Source of the DNA: Undaria pinnatifida | Taxonomy: Eukaryota > Sar > Phaeophyceae > Laminariales > Alariaceae | Length of the DNA: 64,000 bases | Assembly (NCBI GenBank): GCA_012845835.1 | Contig: JABAKD010000022.1 | Coordinates: 11,178,718 to 11,242,717, forward strand | Reading direction: 5' to 3' | In this document: in pieces, positions 49,701-61,700 of the stretch | Numbering within the stretch: position 1 is the first letter of the stretch | Layout of the letters: each line of letters begins with the position of its first letter | The notes under the pieces: model-generated | Seen by the model: only the letters and a program-made list of their open reading frames with translations | Told to the model about the DNA's origin: nothing | Databases searched by the model: none | Program-made: the position numbers and the translations under genes

Positions 49701-52700
49701 ATATCGTCTCCCTCGAACACGGAAACCAATTAATGCTTTGAATCAGTATTAAAATAAATTTCATCGATTGCCCCCAATACATAATTCGATTGGGTAAAAA
49801 ACAATCGACTCTTTCGGGGCCCATGTACAGCGACAAAATAAAGTGTAAGCGTCTTCTTATCATGGTGCGAGCACGCAGCACACGGCAGCAGTGCAAGTTA
49901 TTTGCGTGCCTTACGGGTACTTACATTGCAATTGGACAGAAAAAAATTGTCGTCAGCTGCTGTAGCAGCCCAGGTTGCTTCATGCGAAGGATGCCGCTAT
50001 CAACTAACTGCTTAATTCGTCAAATTTTCCCTCTGAAGCCCCCGAAGGACTAACATCGCCTCCCCCGAACACGGAAGAAAGAGACTAATGTATCGAATTA
50101 AACAATATTTTTTAGAAATTTCACCATCTCCCTCCCCCCATGAACTACCCGGTATATATTCATCTATCATGCATCAAGTATTTGCTGGAGACTATTGTGG
50201 AGCATGGCTATGTCTCTCGAAAAAAAAAACATACACGGTAGGGCAGAAGTGCGCATATCATTTTTTTGTTGACAAACCCATGACCTCTAGAGGTATACAA
50301 AAAAAGCAACATTTCCAAACAAGAAAGACAGTTTTCGACGGTTTGGGGTTAAGGCGTCCCGTCATCAAGAAAAAAATATCCAAAAAGGGGTACCCCTATT
50401 GTAGCGCGCGTCATAATAAGCAAAGTACTTCAATAAGTTATTATCCCCCTCACAGACCAGTATCTTTCACCTCCTCAACATCGCTCCCTAAGTTCAAAAA
50501 TTGGCCTGTCCATAGCATGGGCAGGCTGAAAGTTTCGGCTCTCATACCACGGAAAAAGGTCTCCGTGATGGTCATCGCTTTCTTCCAGTGACGCGGCTTG
50601 ATGCTCGCCTTTATAGTAGTCCCCTCTAACGAACAACAAATCATTTCCATCCCTGATAGATTAACTGTTTCCGAAACAAACAGAAAAGCAAGCAAACCAA
50701 AACAAACAAGCAACTATTTCCCCAGTGGGTGTGTAATCTTCACCTCCCACATCGTCTTTTAAATAGCTGATTTCCATGCCTGCTAAATTAAAGTCTCCGA
50801 AACAAACAAATAACTAATTCCTCAATGGATGGGTAATCTTCACCTCTTCCACATCGTCTTTGAACTTCAAAATGGGGCTGTCCATGATATGGGCCAGGCT
50901 GAAGGTCTCGCTCTCGTACGGAAAGGTTGTCTTGGTGATGGTCATCACTTCCTGCCAGTGACGCGGCTTGATGCTCGGTTTTCGCAGGTTTTCAATCAGA
51001 GGAAGGATTTCTTGGAAGTCCGTGATTTTGTTCAGCAGCACCTGTTGTGTTGATGATTCCCGTACAGAGGCAGCGGACAAATGTCATAAATTGGATGTGA
51101 TGTCGGAAGGCAAGCATAATACCTGGTAACATTTTTGATGTGCGTAAAGATGACAAGTGTTGGGTTGCGTTCATGCATACGCGGTCGACGTACGCTGTCG
51201 CATATCACATGTTTTCGACTATCTAGTAGGGGAATGGTGATTGCTTGGAAAACCGTGATTTTGCTCAGTAGCACCTACCTCCAAGCTGCTGTTCGGCAGC
51301 AACAAAACATCGCATAACTTCCTAAATTAAATGTAATCACCTGTGCCCGCGAGTTCATTGCGGTTGACATAACATGGCCAAATCACCTTGGGGTGTTTGC
51401 ATTGCACATCTCTGTCTCGTAGTTTGAGACCACAGAGCTCGTCTCTCTATAAGGCATCAACACGAACAATGGTTGCGCTGAATGTAGATGGGTGGAAGTA
51501 TCATCAGCTTAATGTGAAGAACTCACACACGCCTGACAATAATACGAGGGCAAATGTCCACGCAGATACACTCGAAACCTCCTAAGTTGCATACGTTCAC
51601 ACGACAACGAGCCGGCTTAGTTTTCGCGTACACATGCTCACTCGAGATGCGCTGCCTTGTGAAGCCTCCCACGGTAGCAACGACTGCATTTTGTTCTTGA
51701 TCTTGGTGCTAGTAGTCGTGACAACACCGGCAGGAAAAGTCGTATTTACCCCAAAGAGGTAACTACAGTAGTAGTAGCACTATCTTTTCAGAGTTTTTTA
51801 AAAGACGCATGCCATACGATAGAGGTTACCATTTTTTGGCTGAGCTGTTTTCTGGATGATGGAGCTCCTTAGCCCCTTTAGACCTTCAGTGTACAGAAAC
51901 CTATATCTGGCTCTATTTTCAAGTGGTTTGTCCCCAAGTTGGGACTGTTAGCGGTGACAATGGATTCGTTCTAGACGAAAAAATATGTCCGGTCTATTCG
52001 ACAAACCGTTCAAAAAAATCGGAAAATATATCATTTCGAAAATTGTCTACCACAACCCTATTTACTTGATTTTAGACTGCAACAACGGTTACAGTAAAAT
52101 ACCATTTTTCTCCACACTGGAAACGAATTGGATGCTATCATTCGACGGTCACACGTAATCAACAGAGACCGAGAGGAATACGTATTTTTCCTTTTTCTGC
52201 AGTGTGTTTGTCCGTGTATCCGACTGGAAATGTGCGGGAAAAATCGATTTTGATGTTCAATTCGTATCTTTCTGTCTTGGGGAGGCAGTCTATGACATAA
52301 CACCTTAATCTAAACATGCCCTACCCTCCGCTAGGACCGTGCACACACAGCAAAGCCACCCGCGCTTGAATCCATCAAGTAACCGCCAAGAAATCTGTAA
52401 AAAACTTGTCCCACTAGATTCATTCTTCGGATATCGCTTGCTTTTTTGTATGGTTCATAGTGTGCTTTGACGCTGACATTTTCGCGCGCACGTACGAGTA
52501 TTTATCGCGATAATTGTTTTTTGGCCGTGCTTCTGCGATGCATTGTTTCTCGTAGTCCTGAGCCGTACCTTTGAACGACTTGCGTTGCTGTACGGCATCA
52601 TGCTGCTGCTGCTGTAGGGCGTAGCATCACGTGATGGTGGCATCGCAGAAGAATAGGTAGTGTGTACTGTTTTTCGCCGATGGGTGACGTCGAGCCTTTC

Positions 52701-55700
52701 TGATTTCACAGCAACGATCGCCTTCGAGCATTTTGTTGGGAAAAATGATTTCAAAAATATTTTGTAGGTATGATATGTCAGGTGTTTTTTATGAGTATAG
52801 TAAAGATGATGCATTGCATTCTGCTTGCCTGGCCGTGGTTTTGCTTTTTTTTCGTGATTTCGCGTGGCCCCAGCAACCAGTCATGTCGCACGGCTTGCTT
52901 TGACGCGCGGTTTACTACTGAATCATGATGTTACCGGCCGTATCATCAACTGGTGGTGGCATCACCGCAGCAGTATGGGTAGTGTTTGCAGCAGATGCTC
53001 GACACCGATGGGTGAGGTTCTGCCTCCCCGATTCACATCACAATGATGCCTTCGGTGATTTTCTGCGGAACAAATGACGAGAAAACTATTATCGCTGATA
53101 TGGGAGGCGCTTTTGACGAGTTGAATAACACAAACAACGCGTTTTGTGGTGGCTCCTTCGTCTGGCCGTGGGTTCGCAATTCGTGATTTATCGTGGCGCC
53201 AGCAGCCAGTCATGTTGCACGGCTTGCTTTGACGCGCGGTTTACCGCTGCTGTTGCCGGGCGTATCAACTGATGGTGGCATTACACCAGCCAGTATCATT
53301 AGTGTTCGCAACAAATGTTCGACACCGATGGGTGAGGTTCAGCCTCTCCGATTCACACCAATGAACGCCTTCAAGCATTTCTGAGGAAAAAATTATGAGC
53401 ATGAATATTTTTCATCATTGATGGTGGTGTTTGATGAGTACCACTCAGTCCCTAAATATAAGGATCGTTTGCATAATACAATTAAATTGAAACACTATAT
53501 TCGCGAACAGAGGGGTACATGGTACCAGCATGTAAACTATCGATTAATCTTTACCAGACGAAATGTCTGGTGTCTGTGCAGAGAGCATCCTTCCTCTTAT
53601 CTTCCCCTCTAGTGACTGCAACACCGCGTGGCCGTTCGCTAGTGGTCGCTTTCGCAGGTTACGTGCCTTCGGCACTTCGGTGTGTGCCCTAGTTCGTACC
53701 GCGCGATCATCACTTTTCCTCCTGTTGCCGGCCTCGCGAATCAGACAGAGCAAAGCAGCCCCACAAAGTGCTCAAATTCCCTCATGCCAACTACTCTTGC
53801 CGAGAGGACCCATGAAGAAGGGGCTAGTCAACCCCGCAGTGACAGCGAGGTGCAAGATGTGCAACACGCAGTCGATGCGATACGCATAGATGGTAGTAAC
53901 CTGTGCAGCAGCAGCAGCAGCAGCAGCAGCGAGTTCCTCAGCCCCGGCTTCGAGCGTGCCAAGAAAATTATCAGCAGCAGCACCATCGCCGGCTGCATCA
54001 TCCAGGTTTACCCGCAAGGCAGCAGCAGCAGTGGGGTGACAATCTCCGGCTTCAAGTGTGCCCAGCAAGGGATCCACTGGCCTTTTGTCGGCCATCGCGC
54101 AGGAGCTTGCACGAGACAACTCTGTGCTTCGCCGATGCTAACTCACCCCTGTGTAACGATGGTACTCTGAGTGGTGCCGAGCAACACTTCCTCGGTGCTT
54201 GTTCACCTTTTTTGTTTCTTACAAAATCTGTGGCTCGTGCTCGTACGCCACTCTGCTGCTACGTAGATCACAACACGGCACACCTTTGTCTTTTTTGTTC
54301 GAAAGGCTGCATCACTGAATAGTTTTTTGGGGGCAATTTGCCCTGTTCGGATTGGTTGATTTTCCAAGTTTTTTTTTCCCAGGTATCGAGCCTGGGACTT
54401 TTCCTTGCCTTTTTCTACGGCTAAAACGAATCCATCGCCAGTCCTAACGGTAGTGCTAAAGAGGTTAACCTGAAACCGTCGGAATATCGTTCTTGCTTTG
54501 CAACACGTTTTGTTTTGCATTACCTAGGCCGTGCGTGATACTAGTTAATCGGGTTTGCACTTTCCTTTTTACGAAAAATCAGATTTTTGGGTGGGGTATA
54601 ATAGAGCCCCTTAGGTTACGAGCCTCGGCATGAAAATGGTGCAACTCTATCCACCGTGGCATGTGTCTTAGGCTGGATTCTATGCAGTAAAATTTGGAGC
54701 GGTAAAATTCGTCTTCAGGGAGGGTTCGGAGTATATGGGCTCAGTTCTGACCATTTCTGATCAGAATCGCATTTTATGGGGAGTTTTTTTTGGAAAAAAT
54801 ATTCCTCCGAGATTTTACCCCCGATCAAATCTGTTGGTTTACCAAACTCAAAAGTGGTCAAATTTGGTTTTTCTCCATACCTCGGAGGCTTTATACTAGT
54901 GTAAATGGGTTTTAGACTGCTGTGGGATACGACGGGACTATAGGAGATACGTTACGTATGAATTGGCCGAAACCACACAGCCTACTGCTCATGGTACGGC
55001 TGGGACACAGCACCCTTACGCCGACCACCACCAAGAGAGAGATAAGCCGTATATCTTCGCCACCATCGCGTGTGTTGTGGCGGCCTTACGCTGCGCTCGG
55101 CAAAAATATATTCTTCTCCTCGAGGGGAAGATTTGGAATCGGACGACGATCAATACAACCCAACGTGATTTTTCCTGGCTCTAAAAAGCAAACAGCAGTG
55201 GATATAGGCGCTGATGCTCCATGGGAGACTGCTTCTCTCCCAGCGACAGTAGAAGCCCCACAGCTCCTCATTCCGTGCCCTATCTACGGCGAGCTGGTGG
55301 TGAAGGGGGATGATTACCCATTCTGGCGCGGGTCGCCCGTGGAGTTCAAAATCTGGCTCAACAAGAGTACTATTATTCTGAATTGGCTGATTCCCATATG
55401 AAACAAAGCAAACAATATCGAAACCACGATAAGACGGCCCACGGAACAACTCTATGTTTTCTTTTATGGCCGGTTGGAAATCCACCTTCCGTCCAAATTT
55501 TACCTCTCAAATTTCACTGCATAGGATCCAGCCTTAATTCGGGAACACCATAAACGGCTATCACCACCGTGTGTGTGCACGCGATCTGGTAAGATGCCAC
55601 GGTAGAGCAGGGCATGCACATGCCCATGCACATACACATGCGTTGCATGATCATGATGCATGCATGCATATAGTTGCTTATGTAGTTCGTCGTGACTAGA

Positions 55701-58700
55701 CATGGGCACCGAATAGATTTTTACGAAACAACTAAAACCTGGATAGGAGGCGTTTTTCTCAAAAGAAAAATAAACGCTCAAATAACGCCTCCAAAACATT
55801 GGACACCACGGGTGATTTATTTTTTCCCTCGATTTTAACCTTGCCGTGTACTCACAATTTGGGAATATTTGGTTACGTTCGTTACCTTGGTAGCCCAACG
55901 TTCATGCCGTCATGTTTACATTGACGTTGTTCATTTGCGGCAGACTCGTTTTGCAAAAAAATAAGCAAACCAAAAATAGCGTTTTTTATCTTGAAAACCG
56001 AGTAATTGCAAAACTCATGCGGGATTTCCAAAAACCGTGGTTAACCGGTTATTTTTCATCCGGTGCCCATCTCTACGAGTCGTGACAAGCATGAAACGTC
56101 ACTTTCGGATTGGACCATCGAATCCATAGGTGTACGTAGTACAAGCGCGCAATACTTATGCAGTTCAAGCCCCGGGGCTTCCCTTGTTCTTTCTGTTGAG
56201 GTTGATTTGCCTTGAGCTGGTGCTCTAGCACAACGGTCTCGATTAGGCCTACCCTCTAGCAGGGGTACAAGGGATCAACTTCAACTTTTCTCGACCTCCG
56301 CCTTCAAGGATCCGCTTGTATCTTGCCGACAGTTCTTCTGTTTCAGATAGTATGGAACGAAAGGGCGGAGTAGTAGCAGGGGTTTGCACACACCGCTCTA
56401 GTAGCATGTAAAATAGCCGCGTACCGAGTAAGAAGGCTATATATTGACACCGATCGGGACCACCAAGATGATGTCAGCGGCATGGTATCCGTTACTCTGA
56501 CATTCGAGTCTACACCCGCAACATTCCTTGGAAGAAGAACGCTTCTTATTCCCCTCGAAGCAAGACGATGGTGGTACCATGCGGGTATCTACGGTGAGCT
56601 TCCACACGCAGCTGTCTAAGCGCAATGTCTAACAGACGACACATCGGCGACAACGGGAATCAATCAGTCCAATTCACAGCCGCTGTGTAGCACGCGACAC
56701 AGCACGCAAGAGTCCAGAAGTTAAGAATTTCAGGCACAAACTTTAGGCGAAATAAGAACGTGACGTATTTTGAACTGAAATTAGTGTGGGAAACACCCTG
56801 ACCTATATAAGAATTCCAGCCTGACCAGAAATAAGAAGAGATTACTACCTACTGTACCTTGAAACAATTTAAAATTTTTCTACTTCTTATGGGTTTCCCT
56901 TGTTTTTTTTCGGATTTTTTCTGGAAAAGTGGGAAGGTTAAGGTCCAATGAGTGATCGACGTTTAAGCTAGCAGTAGCTCATGCCGCGCATTTTTTGGAT
57001 GGCAAACAGAACAAACAGAACAGTAAAGCTATGGTAAGGGCCCACGACTTCGGGACAAACTCCTTGACACTACAGTAGGGGTCCCTCAGTAAGGCGGTGG
57101 TGTGCCAGAGCAACATGGCCGCCCTGTCGGGGAAACCGCCTTAGTAATCCCTGGTTATGAGCTATAAAGGCAATTCTCCACAATAACGCCAAGCGATTTT
57201 GACCGCCTTATATCGGGATACCGCCTCGTTCAGATTGGGGGACCCCCACTGCAGTGTGTGGATTCATTTTGATAGTGCTAAAAGCGTTTACAGTCTAACC
57301 CGTCTAGTGTGGCACCCGCGTTTTCGGCGACAAACGACTTTAAGTTTGTGCTCGGCATCGTTTTGTCAGCATCATTTGTACTTTGTATTTGTAGCTGTTT
57401 TTTATTATTTATTTATCCTCTGGCGGATGGGGAAACGTAAAGCGTCACTTTTTTCTACTTTTTTTTTTGCGGCGGTGGCTCTGGGTCACTCGCGCGAGGT
57501 CACCACCCTGTTCCTTTGTGTGGTTCTTGATATTTCGTGCGGTTTCAATTTTGCGATATGAATCCGCGATGGGCTGGTTAGCTACCCTGCATCAAGCGAA
57601 ATCCCCTAAAAGTCTCTTTGTCTGTGAGGAACGTGCAGAGTCACTCGTGCGAGTAGGAGTGATCCTACGATAGCCCCCCTCCCCCCCCCCCCCCCCGAAA
57701 CCGACGATTTTCTTTCACGAAGGTTTCGTGGCTGCTCGACTCGAGGAAGGATGCTGTGAAACACGCATCCTCAAATTATTTTTTTTCTGTTTGCAAAGGA
57801 CTACCGACCGATGACGTCGGGGGGGGCAAGGGGCACACCGTATTTCAGGAGATACGGCCGAGAGCTGGTTTCAAAACCGGCGATTTCGCTAAAGAATTGT
57901 TGGGGGGGGAGGGCTACCGTAGAACGACTCGGTAAAAAAGGGGGGGTATTAAGATGTGCTTGGTATCAACATCCCCCCCACCGTAGCCATGGATTTTCAT
58001 GAGATCACCTGAAATGCTTCCCACTCCCGGAGCTTTCTGGGCATCTTTCTGCAGCGGGAGTCAAATGATGCCACCATCTCCGACATGACCAAGAGCTCAT
58101 CTTCCGCCGAGATCCACAAGACCTCCCGATACCTGCCCCGGCCATAGTTCAGTTGCCGAGTGGTTGTGGCTGGTTATCGGCCGTTTGGGGTATTCCGTGG
58201 TTCGATTTTTTGTCTGCGGAGACCTGGAGTTTTATATCGTTGAGAGGCATTATTGATCTGGGTGACGTGTTTCCGAATGCAGGCTCAACTTGGCGGCCTG
58301 CGGGGGTCAGTCCGTGCTGAAATGATTCGGGACGCACGTGCGGTATACAATCATCGGCAAACACTCGTGATCACTACGTACGTACGTACTACAGCACCGC
58401 AGAACCTGTAACACGAAATGCGATCAGAAAGAAGAGACCACCAGGCTGTGATACTTGCACGAAAACAACAAGAGCAGGAGGAGGAGTCGTTATTGAAGTG
58501 AACTTAAGGTAGAACGCACCCTTCCTCCAACAAAAAACCCATGCGACTACTTGCACGGTAGAGGTGGCATCATTTTTTTTTCTGAAGTTCCTAGCTTGGG
58601 GAGCTTAAAAGTAAAAACTGCTGCCGGATTAACAGTCTCATGGTCTACAGTAGTAGGTATACAGACGACAACTCTGCCAAGAAGAAAAATAACGAAAGTT

Positions 58701-61700
58701 CCGACGATTTTGGGTCAAGGAGCCCCCCGTCATTTAGAACCCGTCGCTTCAGACAAAAAAAATGGTGTGCCTCCATCGTAGAACGCGTCTCTTCTCCCTC
58801 TCTCGGAGGTGTCAATTAGTTCACGTCTAGAAGCAGTGCGAATTGATTTAAGTTCAACCCTCACGCCTAGACAGATACAGATAAACATATACGTGTATAT
58901 TTATTGAGAGGCTTGGTTAGAGGGTTTATGCGTACAATGCAATTCCCGCACCTCTCAAGCGTATGGACAACGTCCATGTAGAGGCCGTACAGCTGGTCCA
59001 ACAAACACGTCTCCTTCTTCGTCTTCACCAGCTCCGGGTGCTGCGTGTTCCTCAAGGCGAACAGTTCCTCCCCCGCGGTGTACATCTCAGCCTGGAAACG
59101 TTCACGGCGTGTACAAACAAAAACACGGAAAATGGTGGGGATCGACCACAACAACCTCGCTGTCATCATTCCTACCGCCGGCCCCAGACCTATGACACGT
59201 GCTACAGTGAGAAAAAAATCCCATTTTTTTTTCTGAGGTTCCGCTCGTGGTACTACGGTTTCAGATACTGGTCTACGGAAATTGGGGTTCCCTACGTATA
59301 CTTTGGGGAAGCGTTCTTGATATACGTTTGAGTGTTTTTGAGGTGGAAGGTTGCCTCACGGAGGCAGCAGTTGATGGTGATAATGATACGACCCGGGCTT
59401 GGACGGAACGATACTGCCAGTCTAATAAGCTCCTAACATGACCAGTAGCTTTTGATCTGGACGAGTGCTACGAAATGACCGGGGCTCCTTAACCCTAACC
59501 CTAAGTTCTTGTTTTGCAATGTGGTTGTTTCGGACACCTACCTAGGCCATGGGATCGATTCTTCACCGGGTTGCACAAAATTTCAGTTTTATCAAAATCA
59601 GCGTTTGGGCGGGTTTTTGGGGCTCCTTTAAGTGAGGAGCGACTCATGCTACGACGGGGGTAGCAGTTTTCTTCTGAAATGATTTCTGACGGACGGCGTT
59701 CCCCCTCAACCCAAAATCGTCGGATATAGGCCTTTTTTTTGCACGATTTTCGTTGTGTACCTCGGCCATGGGGTTTTTTTATCCGGTAGCCGTTTATTTT
59801 TCTCCAAATCAGTTTTTGAAAGAGAGGTAGGTCTTAAGCTCCCGAATTGAGGCACCTCAGAAAAAAAGGAGAGCACCTCCATCATCGTAGCACGTGTCAC
59901 AATGGCCTTCGTAGCTAGGCATACAACGAAAAAAATCGTGCACAAAAAAAGGAACGAAAAAATCCGACGAGATATTTGGGTTGAGGAGCCCCGAGTCCTT
60001 TAAAAAACCGTTTTAGCCCAAAAGCAAATGCCATCTCTATCGTAGCACGCGCGTCTGACTTGCTTCAGCTCTGTGTGTATCACATTAGTTTATTTCATTC
60101 CTGAGTCCTCGCACGGTAGGGTTTGCAGTTGTTGGATTGATTAATAATGTTCCTGACCGGTTGACCTCCTCGAGTGTGTGGAACTATCGGTTAGCACGAC
60201 AACATTACGAGTATATTTTAGGGCTAGCGAATGGAAAATGTCTGTCGGGTTGGGCGAATTGCGAATGTCTTCCGAAGTAATGTTTTGGGTGATATACTGA
60301 GTTCCTCGCGTTAGGAGCTCAGAAACGTCTTAGAATCTGCTGTACTCCCACCTACCGTAGGATTACTCTTCTTCCTGGGGCGGAACTTTTTCTTGTCTTA
60401 TTCCAAGAAATTTCCCCCCCCGAAAAAACGTGGTCTCCGTTGCTGTTGTTAAGGAATTAGTGGGGTATTAGTCCGTTTGACCAATTGCAACAGTTTCACT
60501 TATAGCTTACCCAAACTAAGCGTTTATAACACTCCCCCCCCGACGGCGGGATAACAGGTCGGCCGGCTATACGGGCGGGCGTTTCAATTTCCAATCGGTT
60601 TCATTTCCTGGGTATACCGGGGAGAGTATTTTTCAAGTTCGACACAGGGGAAGCCGTAAAAGTTTATTATTGTGGGATGGCGCGGGATTACCCAAACTAA
60701 GACTCAGAACACCGTAAAGCGGTCAGAGGGCCTTGCTTTGTCGCGGTAGAATTTTGACACGTGCTACGGAATATAGAGGTGCGCTACTTTAAGTTTCTGA
60801 AGGTCCTCACCCAAGGCGCTCCATACCTTCACACCTCCCCAAAAAAATGATTTTGAGAGCAAAAAACCGAAAATTGCGATCCGATGTGTAAAAAACAATA
60901 TTTCTGGACGATTTTTTTAATAGGTCAAAGTGTCTCGTCGCCCAGGAAATATTTCGGGGCTAAAAGTGCTCTCTCTGTCCCGTAGCACGCGCCGTTTCAA
61001 AACCCGAACGGAACGGTTACTCTTGCCTTTTTCTTCGTTTTTTTCGTTTTAGCTTTTTTTCATCCCATCTATTAATATTATGTTCGCATTTTTTTCTTTC
61101 TCTTTCTCTTTCTCCCTCCCTAGACGTAACTCAGACCCAGGGACACTAAAAAAACAGGCTCTTCTCCCCCAACCCCACTACGGTTGCCGCAGGACATATC
61201 TCACGCCAATGCTAAAGACGTTTTAACGGGTTCTCGTGCCCCAAGCCGAGAAAAAAAGCAGCCGACACGTATTTACCGCTGCAACAGCGTGGCTTGTAGC
61301 GTGTAAACCCTAACCTTAGGTGTGCATCACGCAACATATCCGTCAAACACCGTCACCACAGGTCATCACATACCTTGGCCCCAGAACGTAACTCTAACTC
61401 TAACTCTAACTCTATCCTTATCTCTAATCACAACCCCAACCCGAAACGAAAAAGGCCTGAAATCTGGTGATGGCTCCTAAATGTCGCCATAGTTGTGATT
61501 TAAAGAATGGCGCCTAGCTCAACCCTAACCCCAATACGAAACGCAAGGTTTGAAGCCCGGGGGTGGATCCTAAATGCTCCCGTAGTCATAATTTAGCATC
61601 AGGTATCCAGTACATAGTCGCGACTATCCGTTTCCATTCCTTCCCCTCACTCCAAACCAAAACACCAGGCCTGAAACCCGGGGATGGCTTCTAAATATCC

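Larger units (their letters stand above)
51042..58008 (-). other. Longest intron (exon 5 to exon 6, 6,967 bp)
   Basis: Holds two C/B elements near the donor (57478-57931), the Harbinger-like element, the coding-like block, the tandem repeats at 52.5-53.4 kb and family A pieces. In 55540-57470 and 51280-51800 I see no recognised gene or repeat family, only a short CATGCA-rich alternating stretch at 55610-55670. Exon 5 and exon 6 join in phase with no missing protein. Confidence 0.8.

Noticed and set aside
54922-55401. 159-codon frame as a gene
   Set aside because: It lies inside the TTA-flanked inverted-repeat element, shows no recognised domain and has an equally open overlapping frame on the other strand.
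61380-61430. Interstitial telomere
   Set aside because: The run is short and mostly CTAACT, not a clean CCCTAA array. Similar scraps at 59490 and 12182 are too short to interpret.
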